Positions 25,201 to 33,029 are shown, counted from the stretch's first letter. The stretch is DNA of 51,871 nt from Bilophila wadsworthia ATCC 49260 (GCF_000701705.1 NZ_KL370817.1:8143-60013); one strand, 5' to 3'. The notes: generated by a model from the sequence alone, not told the origin. Made by a program: numbers and translations.

Positions 25201-26241
25201 CCCGGATGCCTGGAAGCGCTGTTGCGCGAATGGGAGTCCGCCCGTGCCGAAAACGCCGAGGTTGTGCGTCTCCGCGCCCGATCCGAAGAACAGGCCGTGG
25301 AAGTCCGGGAGGCTGAGGCCGTCCATCATGACGCCGTGCGGGAAGTGGAACGTCTCCTCAATATGGCGCAGGTGCCCGATGCCGAGGCGTTTTATCGGAG
25401 GCACGGGGCAAAGCTGGAACGGGAAGCGCTCGAGCGCCGCCGCGAAGATCTGGAGGATGCCCTGCGTCTGGCGGCTCGGGATCTGTATGGGGCGGATGCC
25501 GATATTCCGGCGTTTTTCGCCTCGTTCGGCGAGGCGGACAAAGAGGTCTTGGAAGCGGAGCTCGCAGGCCTCGCGGGCCGCCTGTCCATGCTTGCGGACG
25601 AAGAGGAGCGGCTTGCCGATTCCCTGCGTACGCAGGAAGTCCGTCTGGAGCAGGCCGAGGGCTCGGAAACGCTTTCCCGTCTGCGCCTTCGGGCTGCGTC
25701 GCTTTCCGGGACCATACGGGGCTTGGGTTTGGAATGGAGCCGGTACGCGCTGGCCCGGCATCTGCTGCTTGAAGCGCGCGGGCGGTTCGAAAAAGAACGA
25801 CAGCCCGGCGTCATCCGTGCGGCCTCCGCGTTGTTTTCCGCCATTACGGGCGGCGCGTGGGTCGGCATTGCTGCCTCGCTGGAAGACAGTTCTTTGCGCG
25901 TCCTCCCTCCGCACGGCGAACCGGTCAGCCCCGAAGTGTTGAGCCGGGGCACGCAGGAACAGCTCTATCTGGCCCTACGGCTCGCGCATATCCGCAACCA
26001 CGCGGCGCAGGCCGCCGCATTGCCGGTCATCATGGACGACGTGTTGGTCAACTTTGATCCCGATCGCGCCCTGCGTACGGCTCAAACCTTCGGCGATCTG
26101 GCTTCTTCGCAAGAAGGTTCGCCGGGGCATCAGCTTTTGTACTTCACTTGCCACCCGCATATGGCGGACATGCTCCGCAAGGCCGTCCCCGGCGTCGGGC
26201 TGTATGTCATGGAGAGGGGAACGATCCGGGAAGAGGAATGA
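22264..26241 (+). CDS. Large SMC/Rad50-like ATPase of the YhaN type
   Basis: A 1325-residue ATPase partner of the nuclease before it. The N-terminal half-site has Walker A GHNEAGKS (31-38). The C-terminal half-site has the signature LSRGTQEQLYLALRL (about 1225-1240) and Walker B VIMDDVLVNFD (about 1252-1262). Between them are long Arg/Glu/Ala-rich coiled coils. In the middle (about 595-655) two hydrophobic helices, ALVVLGSVLAVLGVAG and WLLGAFLLVGGAFVWAG, take the place where SbcC has its zinc hook; no CxxC is seen there. Bacillus YhaN is also membrane-associated. Probable role: membrane-linked processing of DNA ends. Confidence 0.9.
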   Translation: MRIRSFHIDAFGTLRDVTAEGLPEAGAVFLGHNEAGKSTLLDFFRSTLVGYPRTRDARERGYLAGQSGLLGGSLTLFSDARGGDIRLIRRPNVAKGEPLLTDAQGRPLDPALWERLLGGVTREVYASVYGFSLSELQSFASLTSEGVRNALYGASFGMAGLKSPGAALKKLTGSMEDLFRARGSNPRLSAALKEWEDVRRDMRRAEEDAARYDSLAAERDAAQGRLAALREERAERERERRVLERRLGVWERWEEWRLAGVRLERLEPVPATFPQDGPARLERALERRSDAERALEQARQRLEQAREDLGSRVADRALLDCGERLRELAGRAASCRNALAAIPGLCADRERTLAALQRELAGLGPDWTAERVQRIGRPLSLREALERQAEQRRSAVSDMENAQAAVRRIAEDTKALESELEEQMRQAADVPEPPMALSEAERERLREAMARAEEARRRLPEAQTSSAEAERELDQALSRLALEPGTSGRALEALSAGQDAIAALASEILHKEAERKDRERRVAAAGSDAERAGETLARLRERRAACPARSAVDAQWAALRRLRSALSRLAVEHVRFTDAESRCAEHGAASGTESSPALVVLGSVLAVLGVAGAVLRGVLEVAFLRLGSVALPLEGWLLGAFLLVGGAFVWAGFPRRKERRPEFAATAERLQQRRTACLQRVQAVQREIGELCRTVGLSDAEEATVDAFERAVELARERCAAGERLAEEIQRQEAFCAEAERHAQTERAALEQASADERAAMARWLAWFQTHGVDAPLPGEAAVFCARVDSARMRLASALAKRRELAALEADRAALPECVRSLLSEAFYSGDDDIRAAEAARNALELCREADRLRDERRRLEESVQAMTLQLTRLEQSRLGAEDALEAARARQVAADAAWEGFLGGLGLAAGLSPATAREALERMDRVQALEAERLRLDEELERQERERDALRMPLRGILRQLGRLPDASANNAAEEPDWPGCLEALLREWESARAENAEVVRLRARSEEQAVEVREAEAVHHDAVREVERLLNMAQVPDAEAFYRRHGAKLEREALERRREDLEDALRLAARDLYGADADIPAFFASFGEADKEVLEAELAGLAGRLSMLADEEERLADSLRTQEVRLEQAEGSETLSRLRLRAASLSGTIRGLGLEWSRYALARHLLLEARGRFEKERQPGVIRAASALFSAITGGAWVGIAASLEDSSLRVLPPHGEPVSPEVLSRGTQEQLYLALRLAHIRNHAAQAAALPVIMDDVLVNFDPDRALRTAQTFGDLASSQEGSPGHQLLYFTCHPHMADMLRKAVPGVGLYVMERGTIREEE

Positions 26242-26576
26242 CGGGCAATGGGAGATTCGAAGTGGCGGTGGTTTTACGAGATCTGTCGGGCATTTTTTCT
26301 TTTTGTGGGCTGTTCCTTGAATCCCTTCGGCTCGTGGAGGAGATTGCCGGCGGGCATTCCGTACCTGGACAATGTCCGGTTGGTAGGCAGAGATTGTGAG
26401 GCCCTGTGGTGGAAGCGGGGAACGATGGGTTCGAAGCGCAGCGTATGGTGCGGAGCCGCATTTAAAGAATGGCAAGAGGCACTGTGCTCCATCCGCAGTG
26501 ATACGATCCTCCGGGAAACGGCCATCAGAAAAAAAGCCCCTGCCGGAACAGGGGCCTTTTCTATCACGGAACAAGG
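26242..26576. other. Non-coding region between the YhaN-like gene and the Nudix gene
   Basis: 335 bases. No gene is supported: open frames here lack ribosome sites and recognisable protein. A GGACA-A-TGTCC palindrome sits at 26367-26377 and a bidirectional terminator at 26529-26560. Confidence 0.5.
26529..26560. terminator. Bidirectional terminator between convergent genes
   Basis: GCCCCTG / CAGGGGC with loop CCGGAA, an A run on the left and TTTT on the right. Best placed to end the Nudix gene on the minus strand. Confidence 0.9.
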
Positions 26577-26972
26577 CTACGGACGGCTCAGGTCAAACAA
26601 CAGCGGCCGGTCGGCCTCAAGAAAGGGCAGTGTTAGGGCCTCTTCGGGCGTCACCCAGCGGAAAGCCTGTCCGTCGTTGGCGACAGGCTCCCCGGAAAAT
26701 TCGGTGATATGGAAGAAATGGAGCCGCACCGAGCGGAAATCGTAATCGTGCTCAACCGTGCGCCAGAGCCTCGGGTTGCGGACGGATAAGGACAATTCCT
26801 CAGCGAGTTCGCGGGCGAGGGCCGCTTCCAGAGATTCTCCGGGTTCGACCTTTCCGCCGGGAAATTCCCAAAAACCGGCCTGCGGATGGCCTTCCGGACG
26901 TTGCGCCGCGAGAAACGAGCCGCCGCGCCACAAGATACCGCCCACTACTTCAATCCGTGCCTTCTCTTCCAT
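26577..26972 (-). CDS. Nudix hydrolase, MutT-like (deoxy)nucleoside triphosphate pyrophosphohydrolase
   Basis: Small cytosolic enzyme of 131 residues that hydrolyses a nucleoside diphosphate linked to X; the family includes the 8-oxo-dGTP cleaner MutT. The Nudix box is complete at 40-62: G40, E46, R54-E55 and E58-E59 fit GX5EX7REUXEEXGU. FWEFPGGKVEPGE and the C-terminal FRWVTPEEALTLPFLEAD are typical of MutT/CTP pyrophosphohydrolase proteins. The exact substrate cannot be told from sequence. It lies downstream of the IMP cyclohydrolase gene, with a hairpin element between. Confidence 0.92.
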   Translation of the reverse strand: MEEKARIEVVGGILWRGGSFLAAQRPEGHPQAGFWEFPGGKVEPGESLEAALARELAEELSLSVRNPRLWRTVEHDYDFRSVRLHFFHITEFSGEPVANDGQAFRWVTPEEALTLPFLEADRPLLFDLSRP

Positions 26973-27130
26973 CTTTCCCCCTCAAAAAACAAAACAGGCG
27001 ATTCGCCGCCTGCCGTCCTTTTTGCCCATAGGCTTTTCTGCCAAAGCTCGCCGTCGGCTGAAAGCGAGCACGCTTATGCCGATGGACTTTATCTTTTCCC
27101 CTGCATCCAACGGGATTTCCGTCGTGCGGC

Positions 27131-27236
27131 CTTCCCGCCGGTCAAAAATCTCGGGAGGGAGAAGGGGCGCAAACCACGCTGGCAAGTTTGGGGAAGAGAG
27201 GGGCCGTTCTCCAGAAACGCTCTCTCCCTTCCCCAA
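27131..27236 (+). repeat. Dispersed hairpin element, copy 5
   Basis: The stem CTTCCCG/CGGGAGG encloses a divergent head, CCGGTCAAAAATCT. A long imperfect hairpin at 27188-27236 has the tip TTCTCCAGAAA. The hairpin ends six bases from the stop codon of the IMP cyclohydrolase gene. Confidence 0.75.
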
Positions 27237-27242
27237 TCCATT

Positions 27243-27836
27243 CTAGTTCTTCGTGAGATATTCGGCGATCATCGCGTCGTAGCGCGAGGTCTTGGCAAAC
27301 GTACGGGCGGCCATGCGCTGCCGGAAAGGCAGGGAAACGCTCATATCGTTGGCCTTGAGTTCCGCCGTGGCTTCCGCGTAGGTATCGGGATCGGACAGTA
27401 CGAGGATGCTGTGGAAGTTCTTGGACGCCGCGCGGAGCATACAGGGCCCTCCGATATCGATTTCCTCAATGGCTTCGCGGGGCTTCAACCCCTTGGCCAG
27501 AGCGCTCTCGAAATCGTAAAGGTTCACGCAGATGAGATCAAATGCCTTGATTCCCTTTTCTTTCAGAACGGCGAGGTGCTCGGGGTTGTCCTTGTCGGCG
27601 AGGATGCCGCCGTGGATGTGGGGATGCAGCGTCTTCACCCGGCCGCCGAGGATTTCGGGGAAGCCGGTCACGTCGCTGACCGCGGTGACGGGCAGGCCCG
27701 CGTTTTCAAGGAATTTCAGCGTGCCGCCGGTGGAGACGAGCTCCACGCCGTTGGCGTGCAAAAAGGTTGCGAATTCCGCCAGTCCGTCCTTATGGGTGAC
27801 GCTGAGCAGAGCCCGCCTGATGGGAAGGAAATCCAT
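27243..27836 (-). CDS. purH: Stand-alone IMP cyclohydrolase (N-terminal PurH domain)
   Basis: Closes the ring of FAICAR to IMP, the last purine step. The 197 residues cover only the MGS-like cyclohydrolase half of PurH: RALLSVTHKDGL, LVSTGGT, GGRVKTLHPHIHGGIL and IDIGGPCMLRAASKN. The protein ends with SRYDAMIAEYL, exactly where the cyclohydrolase domain normally ends. The roughly 320-residue AICAR transformylase half is missing and no remnant lies beyond the stop. It must be encoded elsewhere, as in other Desulfovibrio. CAGGAG precedes the start. Probably co-transcribed with the 46-residue membrane peptide. Confidence 0.93.
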   Translation of the reverse strand: MDFLPIRRALLSVTHKDGLAEFATFLHANGVELVSTGGTLKFLENAGLPVTAVSDVTGFPEILGGRVKTLHPHIHGGILADKDNPEHLAVLKEKGIKAFDLICVNLYDFESALAKGLKPREAIEEIDIGGPCMLRAASKNFHSILVLSDPDTYAEATAELKANDMSVSLPFRQRMAARTFAKTSRYDAMIAEYLTKN

Positions 27837-27896
27837 TCGATTCGCTCCTGATCCGGGTTAGGCGAGAAAGGGGAGAGGCCGGGAAGGCGTCTCCTC

Positions 27897-28037
27897 TTAG
27901 TGGTGCATGTGATCGCCTTTTTTGATACGATAAAAAGCCGTCGCCACAATGACGCAGAAATACACGAAAATAAGCGATACGCCCACAAATCCCTGCGGCG
28001 TGGAGTGCATGGCGTTGCTGACCAGCTCGTTGAACAT
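27897..28037 (-). CDS. Small single-pass membrane peptide (46 aa)
   Basis: A short gene upstream of the IMP cyclohydrolase. It encodes 46 residues starting MFNELVSNAMHSTPQGFVGV. A hydrophobic helix spans about 17-36 (SLIFVYFCVIVATAFY) and the C-terminal tail is basic and His-rich (RIKKGDHMHH). A strong AAGGAG ribosome site lies 7 bases before the ATG and the frame is closed by TAA. The next gene starts 60 bases downstream. No family is recognised. The helix, the positive-inside tail and the ribosome site make it credible. Confidence 0.7.
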   Translation of the reverse strand: MFNELVSNAMHSTPQGFVGVSLIFVYFCVIVATAFYRIKKGDHMHH

Positions 28038-28162
28038 GGCGGACTCCTTGGCTCTTCCGGCCCCGAACGCCGAAGGGATTTTTCCGGCGGACGTGGTCGA
28101 GACGTTAAAGTATTACATTGCCCGGCTTGCGATAAAAGTCAAGCGGGAGCTTCGGAGGAAGC

Positions 28163-29512
28163 ATGGCCAAACCATTTGTAAATCCCTTTGTTTCCGGCCA
28201 GTTCCTCGAACTGCGCGTGGATGCGCTGGTGTCCGACGGGCGCGGCCTCGGGCGTCATGACGGCGTGGTCGTACTTGTCGAGGATGCCTTGCCGGGGCAG
28301 CTCGTGCGTGCGCGGGTCGCCGCCGTGCGGAAGAGCCTTGCGGAAGCCGCACTTGTTGAAGTGCTCGAGCGTTCTCCGGACGAGCAGGAGCCGCCGTGCC
28401 CCCATGCCGGACGGTGCGGTGGATGTTCGTGGCAATCGCTGGCCTATGGCCGCCAGCTCGCATGGAAAGAGCGCATCGTGCACGACGCGCTGGAGCGGGT
28501 GGGCAAGGTGGCGTGTCCGCCCATGCTGCCTATCCTGCCCTCCCCCTCCGAGTGGGGATACCGCAACAAGATGGAATTCGCCTTTGGGGTGTCCGGAGAC
28601 GGCGGCAAGGCGCTCGGGCTGCGGGAACGCGGTTCGCGCAACATCGTCGAGGTGACGGGATGCCTGTTGCAGACGCCGTTGACCATGCGGGTTCTTGAAG
28701 CTGTGCGGATGTTGTCCAATGGGGCGTTTCACGATCTGGACGGGCGGTTCCTCGTCGTCAGGGAGCCCAATGCGGGCGGTTGCTTTGTGGAATTGATTGT
28801 GGGGGCCGGTGGGAGCCTTGAGGCAGGGGAGCGGTTCGCGGAGGCGCTGCGGGCTGAAATTCCCGAAGTGACGGGTTTCGCGCTGTCGGAACGTCTGGCT
28901 CCCAGCGATGTGGCCTACGGCGAGCGGGCTCTGTACGCGGACGGTCGGCTTGAGGAGCGGATCGGAGATGTCCGGTTGCAGATGGGGCACAACGCCTTTT
29001 TTCAGGTGAATACGCCCGCCGCCGAGTTGCTGTATGCGGAGGCCGCCCGGTTTGCCGCGCTTGGGGAACTGCCGGATCCTGTCCTGTGGGACGTGTATGG
29101 CGGCGTGGGTTCCATCGGGCTGTACATGGGGCGCAATGCGCGGGTCGTAGGCATTGAGGAAATGCCCGGCGCGGTGCGTTATGCCCGCGGCAATGCGAAG
29201 GCGTTGGGCAGGAAGGCGTACAAGGTGGAGCAGGGCGACGCCAAGTCCGTGCTCGGGCGTCTGGTGAAGCTCGGCCCCAAGCCGGATGTGGTGGTGGTCG
29301 ATCCGCCGCGTGCCGGGATTGATGCCAAGGTCGCGCAGCAGCTTGCCGAGGCGGCCCCGCTGCGGCTTATATACGTTTCGTGCAACCCCGCGACGCTGGC
29401 CCGCGACGTGGCCCGTCTGGCTCCGGCTTTCCGCCTGAAAGCCGCCAGGCCTGTGGACTTGTTCCCCCAGACGCCGCATGTGGAGACGGTGGCCCTGCTG
29501 GAACGCGTATGA
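28163..29512 (+). CDS. TRAM-domain 23S rRNA (uracil-C5) methyltransferase, RlmD/RumA family
   Basis: SAM-dependent RNA methyltransferase of 449 residues. A TRAM RNA-binding domain spans about 12-70. A [4Fe-4S] cluster motif follows (Cys79, Cys85, Cys88 in CPHAGRCGGC, fourth Cys near 170). The SAM site is LWDVYGGVGSIGLY. The catalytic region has VVVDPPRAG and YVSCNPATLARD with the nucleophilic Cys. Members methylate U1939 or U747 of 23S rRNA, or tRNA U54; which one cannot be told here. The ATG at 28163 has GGAGG about 8 bases upstream. The flavoprotein gene follows 21 bp downstream. Confidence 0.92.
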   Translation: MAKPFVNPFVSGQFLELRVDALVSDGRGLGRHDGVVVLVEDALPGQLVRARVAAVRKSLAEAALVEVLERSPDEQEPPCPHAGRCGGCSWQSLAYGRQLAWKERIVHDALERVGKVACPPMLPILPSPSEWGYRNKMEFAFGVSGDGGKALGLRERGSRNIVEVTGCLLQTPLTMRVLEAVRMLSNGAFHDLDGRFLVVREPNAGGCFVELIVGAGGSLEAGERFAEALRAEIPEVTGFALSERLAPSDVAYGERALYADGRLEERIGDVRLQMGHNAFFQVNTPAAELLYAEAARFAALGELPDPVLWDVYGGVGSIGLYMGRNARVVGIEEMPGAVRYARGNAKALGRKAYKVEQGDAKSVLGRLVKLGPKPDVVVVDPPRAGIDAKVAQQLAEAAPLRLIYVSCNPATLARDVARLAPAFRLKAARPVDLFPQTPHVETVALLERV

Positions 29513-29533
29513 TTTCAGACTGCGAGGCGAACG

Positions 29534-30100
29534 ATGAAAGTCATCGGCATCAACGGAAGCGCCCGCAAGGATGGGAATACTTCTCTTCTCATCAAGGCGG
29601 TTTTTGCGGAGCTGGAGGCGGAAGGCATTGAAACGGATCTCGTGCAGTTGCATGGCAAGGCTCTTGAGCCCTGCAAGGCCTGCTTCGGGTGCGGGGGGAA
29701 GCGTCAATGCGTTGTAAAAACAGATTATTTCAATGAATGTTTCGCCAAAATGGTGGAGGCGGACGGCATGGTGCTCGGCTCCCCTGTTTATTCCGCCGAT
29801 GTTACGGCAGGGATGAAGGCTTTCCTTGAGCGCGCGGGCGTCGTCGTGGCGACGAATCCGGGTATGCTCCGGCACAAGGTTGGGGCCTCCGTAGCGGCGG
29901 TGCGGCGCGGGGGCGGCCTGGCCGCCGTGGACACGATGAACCATTTCCTTCTGAATAAAGAGGTCATCGTGGTCGGTTCGACCTATTGGAATATGGCCTA
30001 CGGGAGGGATGCCGGAGATGTCCTGAACGATGCGGAAGGGATGGCCAATATGCGCAATCTTGGGCAGAACATGGCGTTTGTGCTGAAAAAAATCAGATAG
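29534..30100 (+). CDS. NADPH-dependent FMN reductase / iron-sulfur flavoprotein-like
   Basis: Flavodoxin-fold protein of 188 residues. The FMN phosphate loop is GINGSARKDGNTS (5-17). The CKACFGCGGKRQC stretch (about 47-59) resembles the compact Cys cluster of archaeal-type iron-sulfur flavoproteins but has four rather than the classic spacing, so a [4Fe-4S] cluster is possible but unproven. GSPVYSADVTAGMKAFLER is the usual second flavin contact. Redox partner unknown. It lies 21 bases after the RNA methyltransferase gene and is likely in the same transcript. Confidence 0.86.
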   Translation: MKVIGINGSARKDGNTSLLIKAVFAELEAEGIETDLVQLHGKALEPCKACFGCGGKRQCVVKTDYFNECFAKMVEADGMVLGSPVYSADVTAGMKAFLERAGVVVATNPGMLRHKVGASVAAVRRGGGLAAVDTMNHFLLNKEVIVVGSTYWNMAYGRDAGDVLNDAEGMANMRNLGQNMAFVLKKIR

Positions 30101-30276
30101 GCGCGGTGACGGGGAAGGAGCCGAGGGAGGGTGTCCTCCTCCGTGTTTTTCCTCCGTTTCCATCCTCTTTTCAGCATGGCGGGCGCAATCGCGGTTTCAG
30201 CTCTCGGCATTTTCTGCGTAATCATTGCCGCGGCATGGGAATGGCGTACGGGGAGCGTTCGGAAGGGAAAAACGGG

Positions 30277-30305
30277 TTGACGCACGATGTCCGATTCCCT
30301 ATAGA
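30277..30305 (+). promoter_or_regulatory. Sigma-70-type promoter for the LysE-family gene
   Basis: TTGACG (30277-30282), a 17-base spacer and TATAGA (30300-30305), about 60 bases before the start codon. Confidence 0.65.
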
Positions 30306-30364
30306 CTCATTCCTTTCCGTCACGGCATTGTGCCGGGCGCGGGAGCGAAAGGAGAAAGGGAACC

Positions 30365-30985
30365 ATGCTTGCGTATCTTCAGGGCCTGTCGCTTGGGCTG
30401 GCATATGTCGCGCCCATCGGCGTGCAGAATCTTTTCGTCATCAATGCCGGCCTGTCCCAGCCGCGGGCGGCGGCCTACCGGACGGCGCTCATCGTCATTT
30501 TTTTTGATGTGACCCTTGCGCTTGCCGGTTTTTTCGGCATCGGCGCGCTGATCGAACATTCCGAGCTTATCCGAAAGGGCGTTTTGCTGGCTGGCAGCCT
30601 TGTAGTGATGTATATGGGGCTCCGGCTCATGCTGTCCCGCGAGGCCGCCGGTCCGGCGATCAACGTGAACATCCCGCTCATGAAGACCATCGGCATGGCC
30701 TGTGTCGTGACGTGGTTCAATCCGCAGGCGATCATCGACGTGTCGCTGCTGCTCGGGTCCTTCCGGGCGGCCTTGCCGCCCGAGGAGTCCGGCCTGTTCC
30801 TCTGGGGCGTGGTCTGCGCGTCCTGCCTCTGGTTCCTGTCCCTGACCACCATTTCCTCACTCTTCAAGAACCGGTTCACGCCGCGCCTGTTGCGCATCAT
30901 CAACCTTGTCTGCGGCCTGGTCATCTTTTTCTATGGCGTGAAGCTCGGCTGGTCGTTCGTGGAGTTATGGCAGAGTACATTTTGA
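30365..30985 (+). CDS. LysE/ArgO-type amino-acid exporter
   Basis: Inner-membrane exporter of 206 residues. The N-terminal GLAYVAPIGVQNLFVINAGL is the hallmark of the LysE/ArgO branch, and about six hydrophobic helices are seen. VVTWFNPQAIIDVSLLLGSF is the second conserved region. Lysine, arginine or related amino acids are likely substrates. No LysG/ArgP-type regulator is adjacent. It has its own promoter at 30277-30305 and a strong terminator about 100 bases after the stop. A second member of the superfamily, of the RhtB branch, lies at 42331-42915. Confidence 0.9.
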   Translation: MLAYLQGLSLGLAYVAPIGVQNLFVINAGLSQPRAAAYRTALIVIFFDVTLALAGFFGIGALIEHSELIRKGVLLAGSLVVMYMGLRLMLSREAAGPAINVNIPLMKTIGMACVVTWFNPQAIIDVSLLLGSFRAALPPEESGLFLWGVVCASCLWFLSLTTISSLFKNRFTPRLLRIINLVCGLVIFFYGVKLGWSFVELWQSTF

Positions 30986-31081
30986 GTGTATTGGGGAAGG
31001 GAGAACCACGTTACTGCCTTCAACCCCAACGGCCTTGCGAGAATACTCTTTCTTGTGATGGCGGCCGCATTCTTGAGTGAA

Positions 31082-31124
31082 AAAACAAAGCCCTTTCCCG
31101 CACACCGGAAAAGGGCTTTGTTTT
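31082..31124. terminator. Bidirectional terminator
   Basis: A 15-bp perfect stem (31082-31096 with 31110-31124), AAAACAAAGCCCTTT and its complement, with a 13-base loop and A/T runs at both ends. Confidence 0.92.
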
Positions 31125-31160
31125 ATGGGGAACGTAGCCGTTCCAAAACGGAAAAGCCTT

Positions 31161-31194
31161 TGTAAAGGGAAGGAAACGTTTTCCCCCCTTTACA
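31161..31194 (-). terminator. Hairpin after the DRE-TIM/Cache gene
   Basis: TGTAAAGGG / CCCTTTACA with an inner GGAAA/TTTCC stem, nine bases after the stop codon. Confidence 0.6.
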
Positions 31195-31202
31195 GAATAG
31201 GG

Positions 31203-33029
31203 CTATTCTTCCTCGCTGTTCGGTACCTCGGCTTCGAGGGATTCGGCGCGCCGGATGATCTCTTCAAGCTGGATGTCGGCGCCGAGGACGCCGATGATCT
31301 CGTCGTTGGCGTCGGTGATCACCGTGGAGACGGTGATGATGAGCTGGCCCGTGACCTGAGACTGATGGACGTTCGTGATGTGCAGCTTTCCGGTGTGCAT
31401 GGGCTGGAGGAACCACTCGCGGTTCGAGTAGTCGAACCCGATCGGGAAGGCCTTGTAGCCCTTCTGATCGCCGGGATCGCTGATGGCGATGGCGGTGGAG
31501 TGCCCCTTCACGTCGGTGACGTAGGCATACTGGATGAACGAGTAGTCGCGCACGAAGTGCTGGAGCTGCGCGGTGAGCGCTTCCGAATCGGCGGTCGACT
31601 GGCAGTCGCGGGCCAGACGCTCCACGAGGTTGGAGGCCAGTTCCCCGGCGATGCGCTTCATCTGGTCGAACTCGCTGTCGAAGAGTTCCGGCATGAAACG
31701 GCGGACGAGGTTCTTGATTTCCTTGTTGGAGAAGGAGGTGTTGCGCCCTTCCTCGTAGGCGGCCATGATCCTGGTGTGGATCTGGCCCACGGCGGGGTGC
31801 TTCTTGGAGACTTGGCGTTCCGGCGGCAGGTTGAACTGCTGGTTGATCCAGTAGGCCACGCCCGCGCGGCCCGCCTTGTCGTTGATGATGATCGGCACGG
31901 AGCGGTTGAGGATCTTGGTGGTGTCGAAGATGTTGTAGATCTCTTCGTTCTTGGCCAGCCCGTCGACGTGGATGCCCGCGCTGGTGGCGTTGAAGTCCTT
32001 GCCCGCGAAGGGGTAGTTGTCCGGGATGCGGTAGTCGAGTTCCTTCTCGAAATACTGGGCGATTTCCGTGATGACGGTGGGATCGGCGGCCTCGTCGTTG
32101 CCGGTGAGGGAAATGTAGTCGATGACCAGCGCTTCGAGGGGCGCGTTGCCGGTGCGTTCGCCAAAGCCCATGAGCGTGCCGTTGACGCCGCCGCAGCCGT
32201 ACAGCCATGCGGTCACGCCGTTGACGAGCACCTTATGGAAGTCGTTGTGCCCGTGCCATTCGAGCCATGCGCCGGGGACGCCCGCTTCGTCGGTGAAGGC
32301 GCGGACGATACGCTGCACGGAGCGGGGAAGCGCCGCGCCGGGGAAGGGCACGCCGTAGCCCATGGTGTCGCAGAGGCGGATCTTGATGGGCATGGACGCT
32401 TCGTGGGAGAGCTCCATGAGCTTGCGCGCGAAGGGCAGGCAGAAGCCGTAGATGTCGGCGCGGGTCACGTCTTCGAAGTGGCAGCGGGGCACGATGCCCC
32501 ATTCGAGGGCCTTGGTAACGACCTTGAGGTAGTCGTTCATGGCCTGCTCGCGGGTTTTGCCGAGCTTCAGGAAGATGTGGTAGTCGGACATGCTGGTGAG
32601 CAGGCCCACTTCATCGAATTCCATATCATGGGCGATCTTGAGGTCGTCCATGTTGGCGCGGATCCAGCCGGTGACGCGGGGGAAGCGGTAGCCTCTGGAG
32701 CGGCAGACTTCAATAGCCTTGCGATCCTTGGGGGAATACATGAAAAATTCGGAGGCCTGGATGAGTCCGCTCTTGCCGCCGAGCTTGTGGAGCAGGTCGT
32801 AGATGCGGGCGATCTGCTTGACGGTATAAGGGGGTCGGGCCTGCTGGCCGTCACGGAAGGTTGTGTCGGTGATGAACATGGGATCGGCCGGGCGGGGGAC
32901 GAGGAATGTATCGTCGAATTCGATGCGGCTGACATGCGTATATGGGAAAACGTCGCGGTACAGTTCGGGTTCGACGCGGTTGTCCAGCGTCAGGGGGCGG
33001 GAAGCATGTTTTTGATACAGTAAGCTCAT
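31203..33029 (-). CDS. DRE-TIM metallolyase (homocitrate/Re-citrate synthase type) fused to a Cache domain
   Basis: An unusual 608-residue soluble fusion. Residues about 48-400 form a DRE-TIM barrel: DTTFRDGQQ (55-63), metal-binding EWHGHNDFH (257-265) and GCGGVNGTLMGFGERTGN (278-295). This class condenses acetyl-CoA with a 2-oxo acid (isopropylmalate, homocitrate or Re-citrate synthase). Residues about 495-590 match a Cache sensor domain (YSNREWFLQP, TGKLHITNV, VITDANDEIIGVLGADI), normally extracytoplasmic, but here there is no signal or membrane helix. Desulfovibrio are known to use a Re-citrate synthase of this superfamily, so that is my best guess, with an allosteric small-ligand domain. 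AGGAGG precedes 33029. Confidence 0.82.
   Translation of the reverse strand: MSLLYQKHASRPLTLDNRVEPELYRDVFPYTHVSRIEFDDTFLVPRPADPMFITDTTFRDGQQARPPYTVKQIARIYDLLHKLGGKSGLIQASEFFMYSPKDRKAIEVCRSRGYRFPRVTGWIRANMDDLKIAHDMEFDEVGLLTSMSDYHIFLKLGKTREQAMNDYLKVVTKALEWGIVPRCHFEDVTRADIYGFCLPFARKLMELSHEASMPIKIRLCDTMGYGVPFPGAALPRSVQRIVRAFTDEAGVPGAWLEWHGHNDFHKVLVNGVTAWLYGCGGVNGTLMGFGERTGNAPLEALVIDYISLTGNDEAADPTVITEIAQYFEKELDYRIPDNYPFAGKDFNATSAGIHVDGLAKNEEIYNIFDTTKILNRSVPIIINDKAGRAGVAYWINQQFNLPPERQVSKKHPAVGQIHTRIMAAYEEGRNTSFSNKEIKNLVRRFMPELFDSEFDQMKRIAGELASNLVERLARDCQSTADSEALTAQLQHFVRDYSFIQYAYVTDVKGHSTAIAISDPGDQKGYKAFPIGFDYSNREWFLQPMHTGKLHITNVHQSQVTGQLIITVSTVITDANDEIIGVLGADIQLEEIIRRAESLEAEVPNSEEE

Noticed and set aside
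26248..26745. A 165-codon plus-strand frame after the YhaN-like gene
   Set aside because: It crosses a bidirectional terminator and reads antisense through the Nudix gene. The N-terminal part has no ribosome site or recognisable domain.
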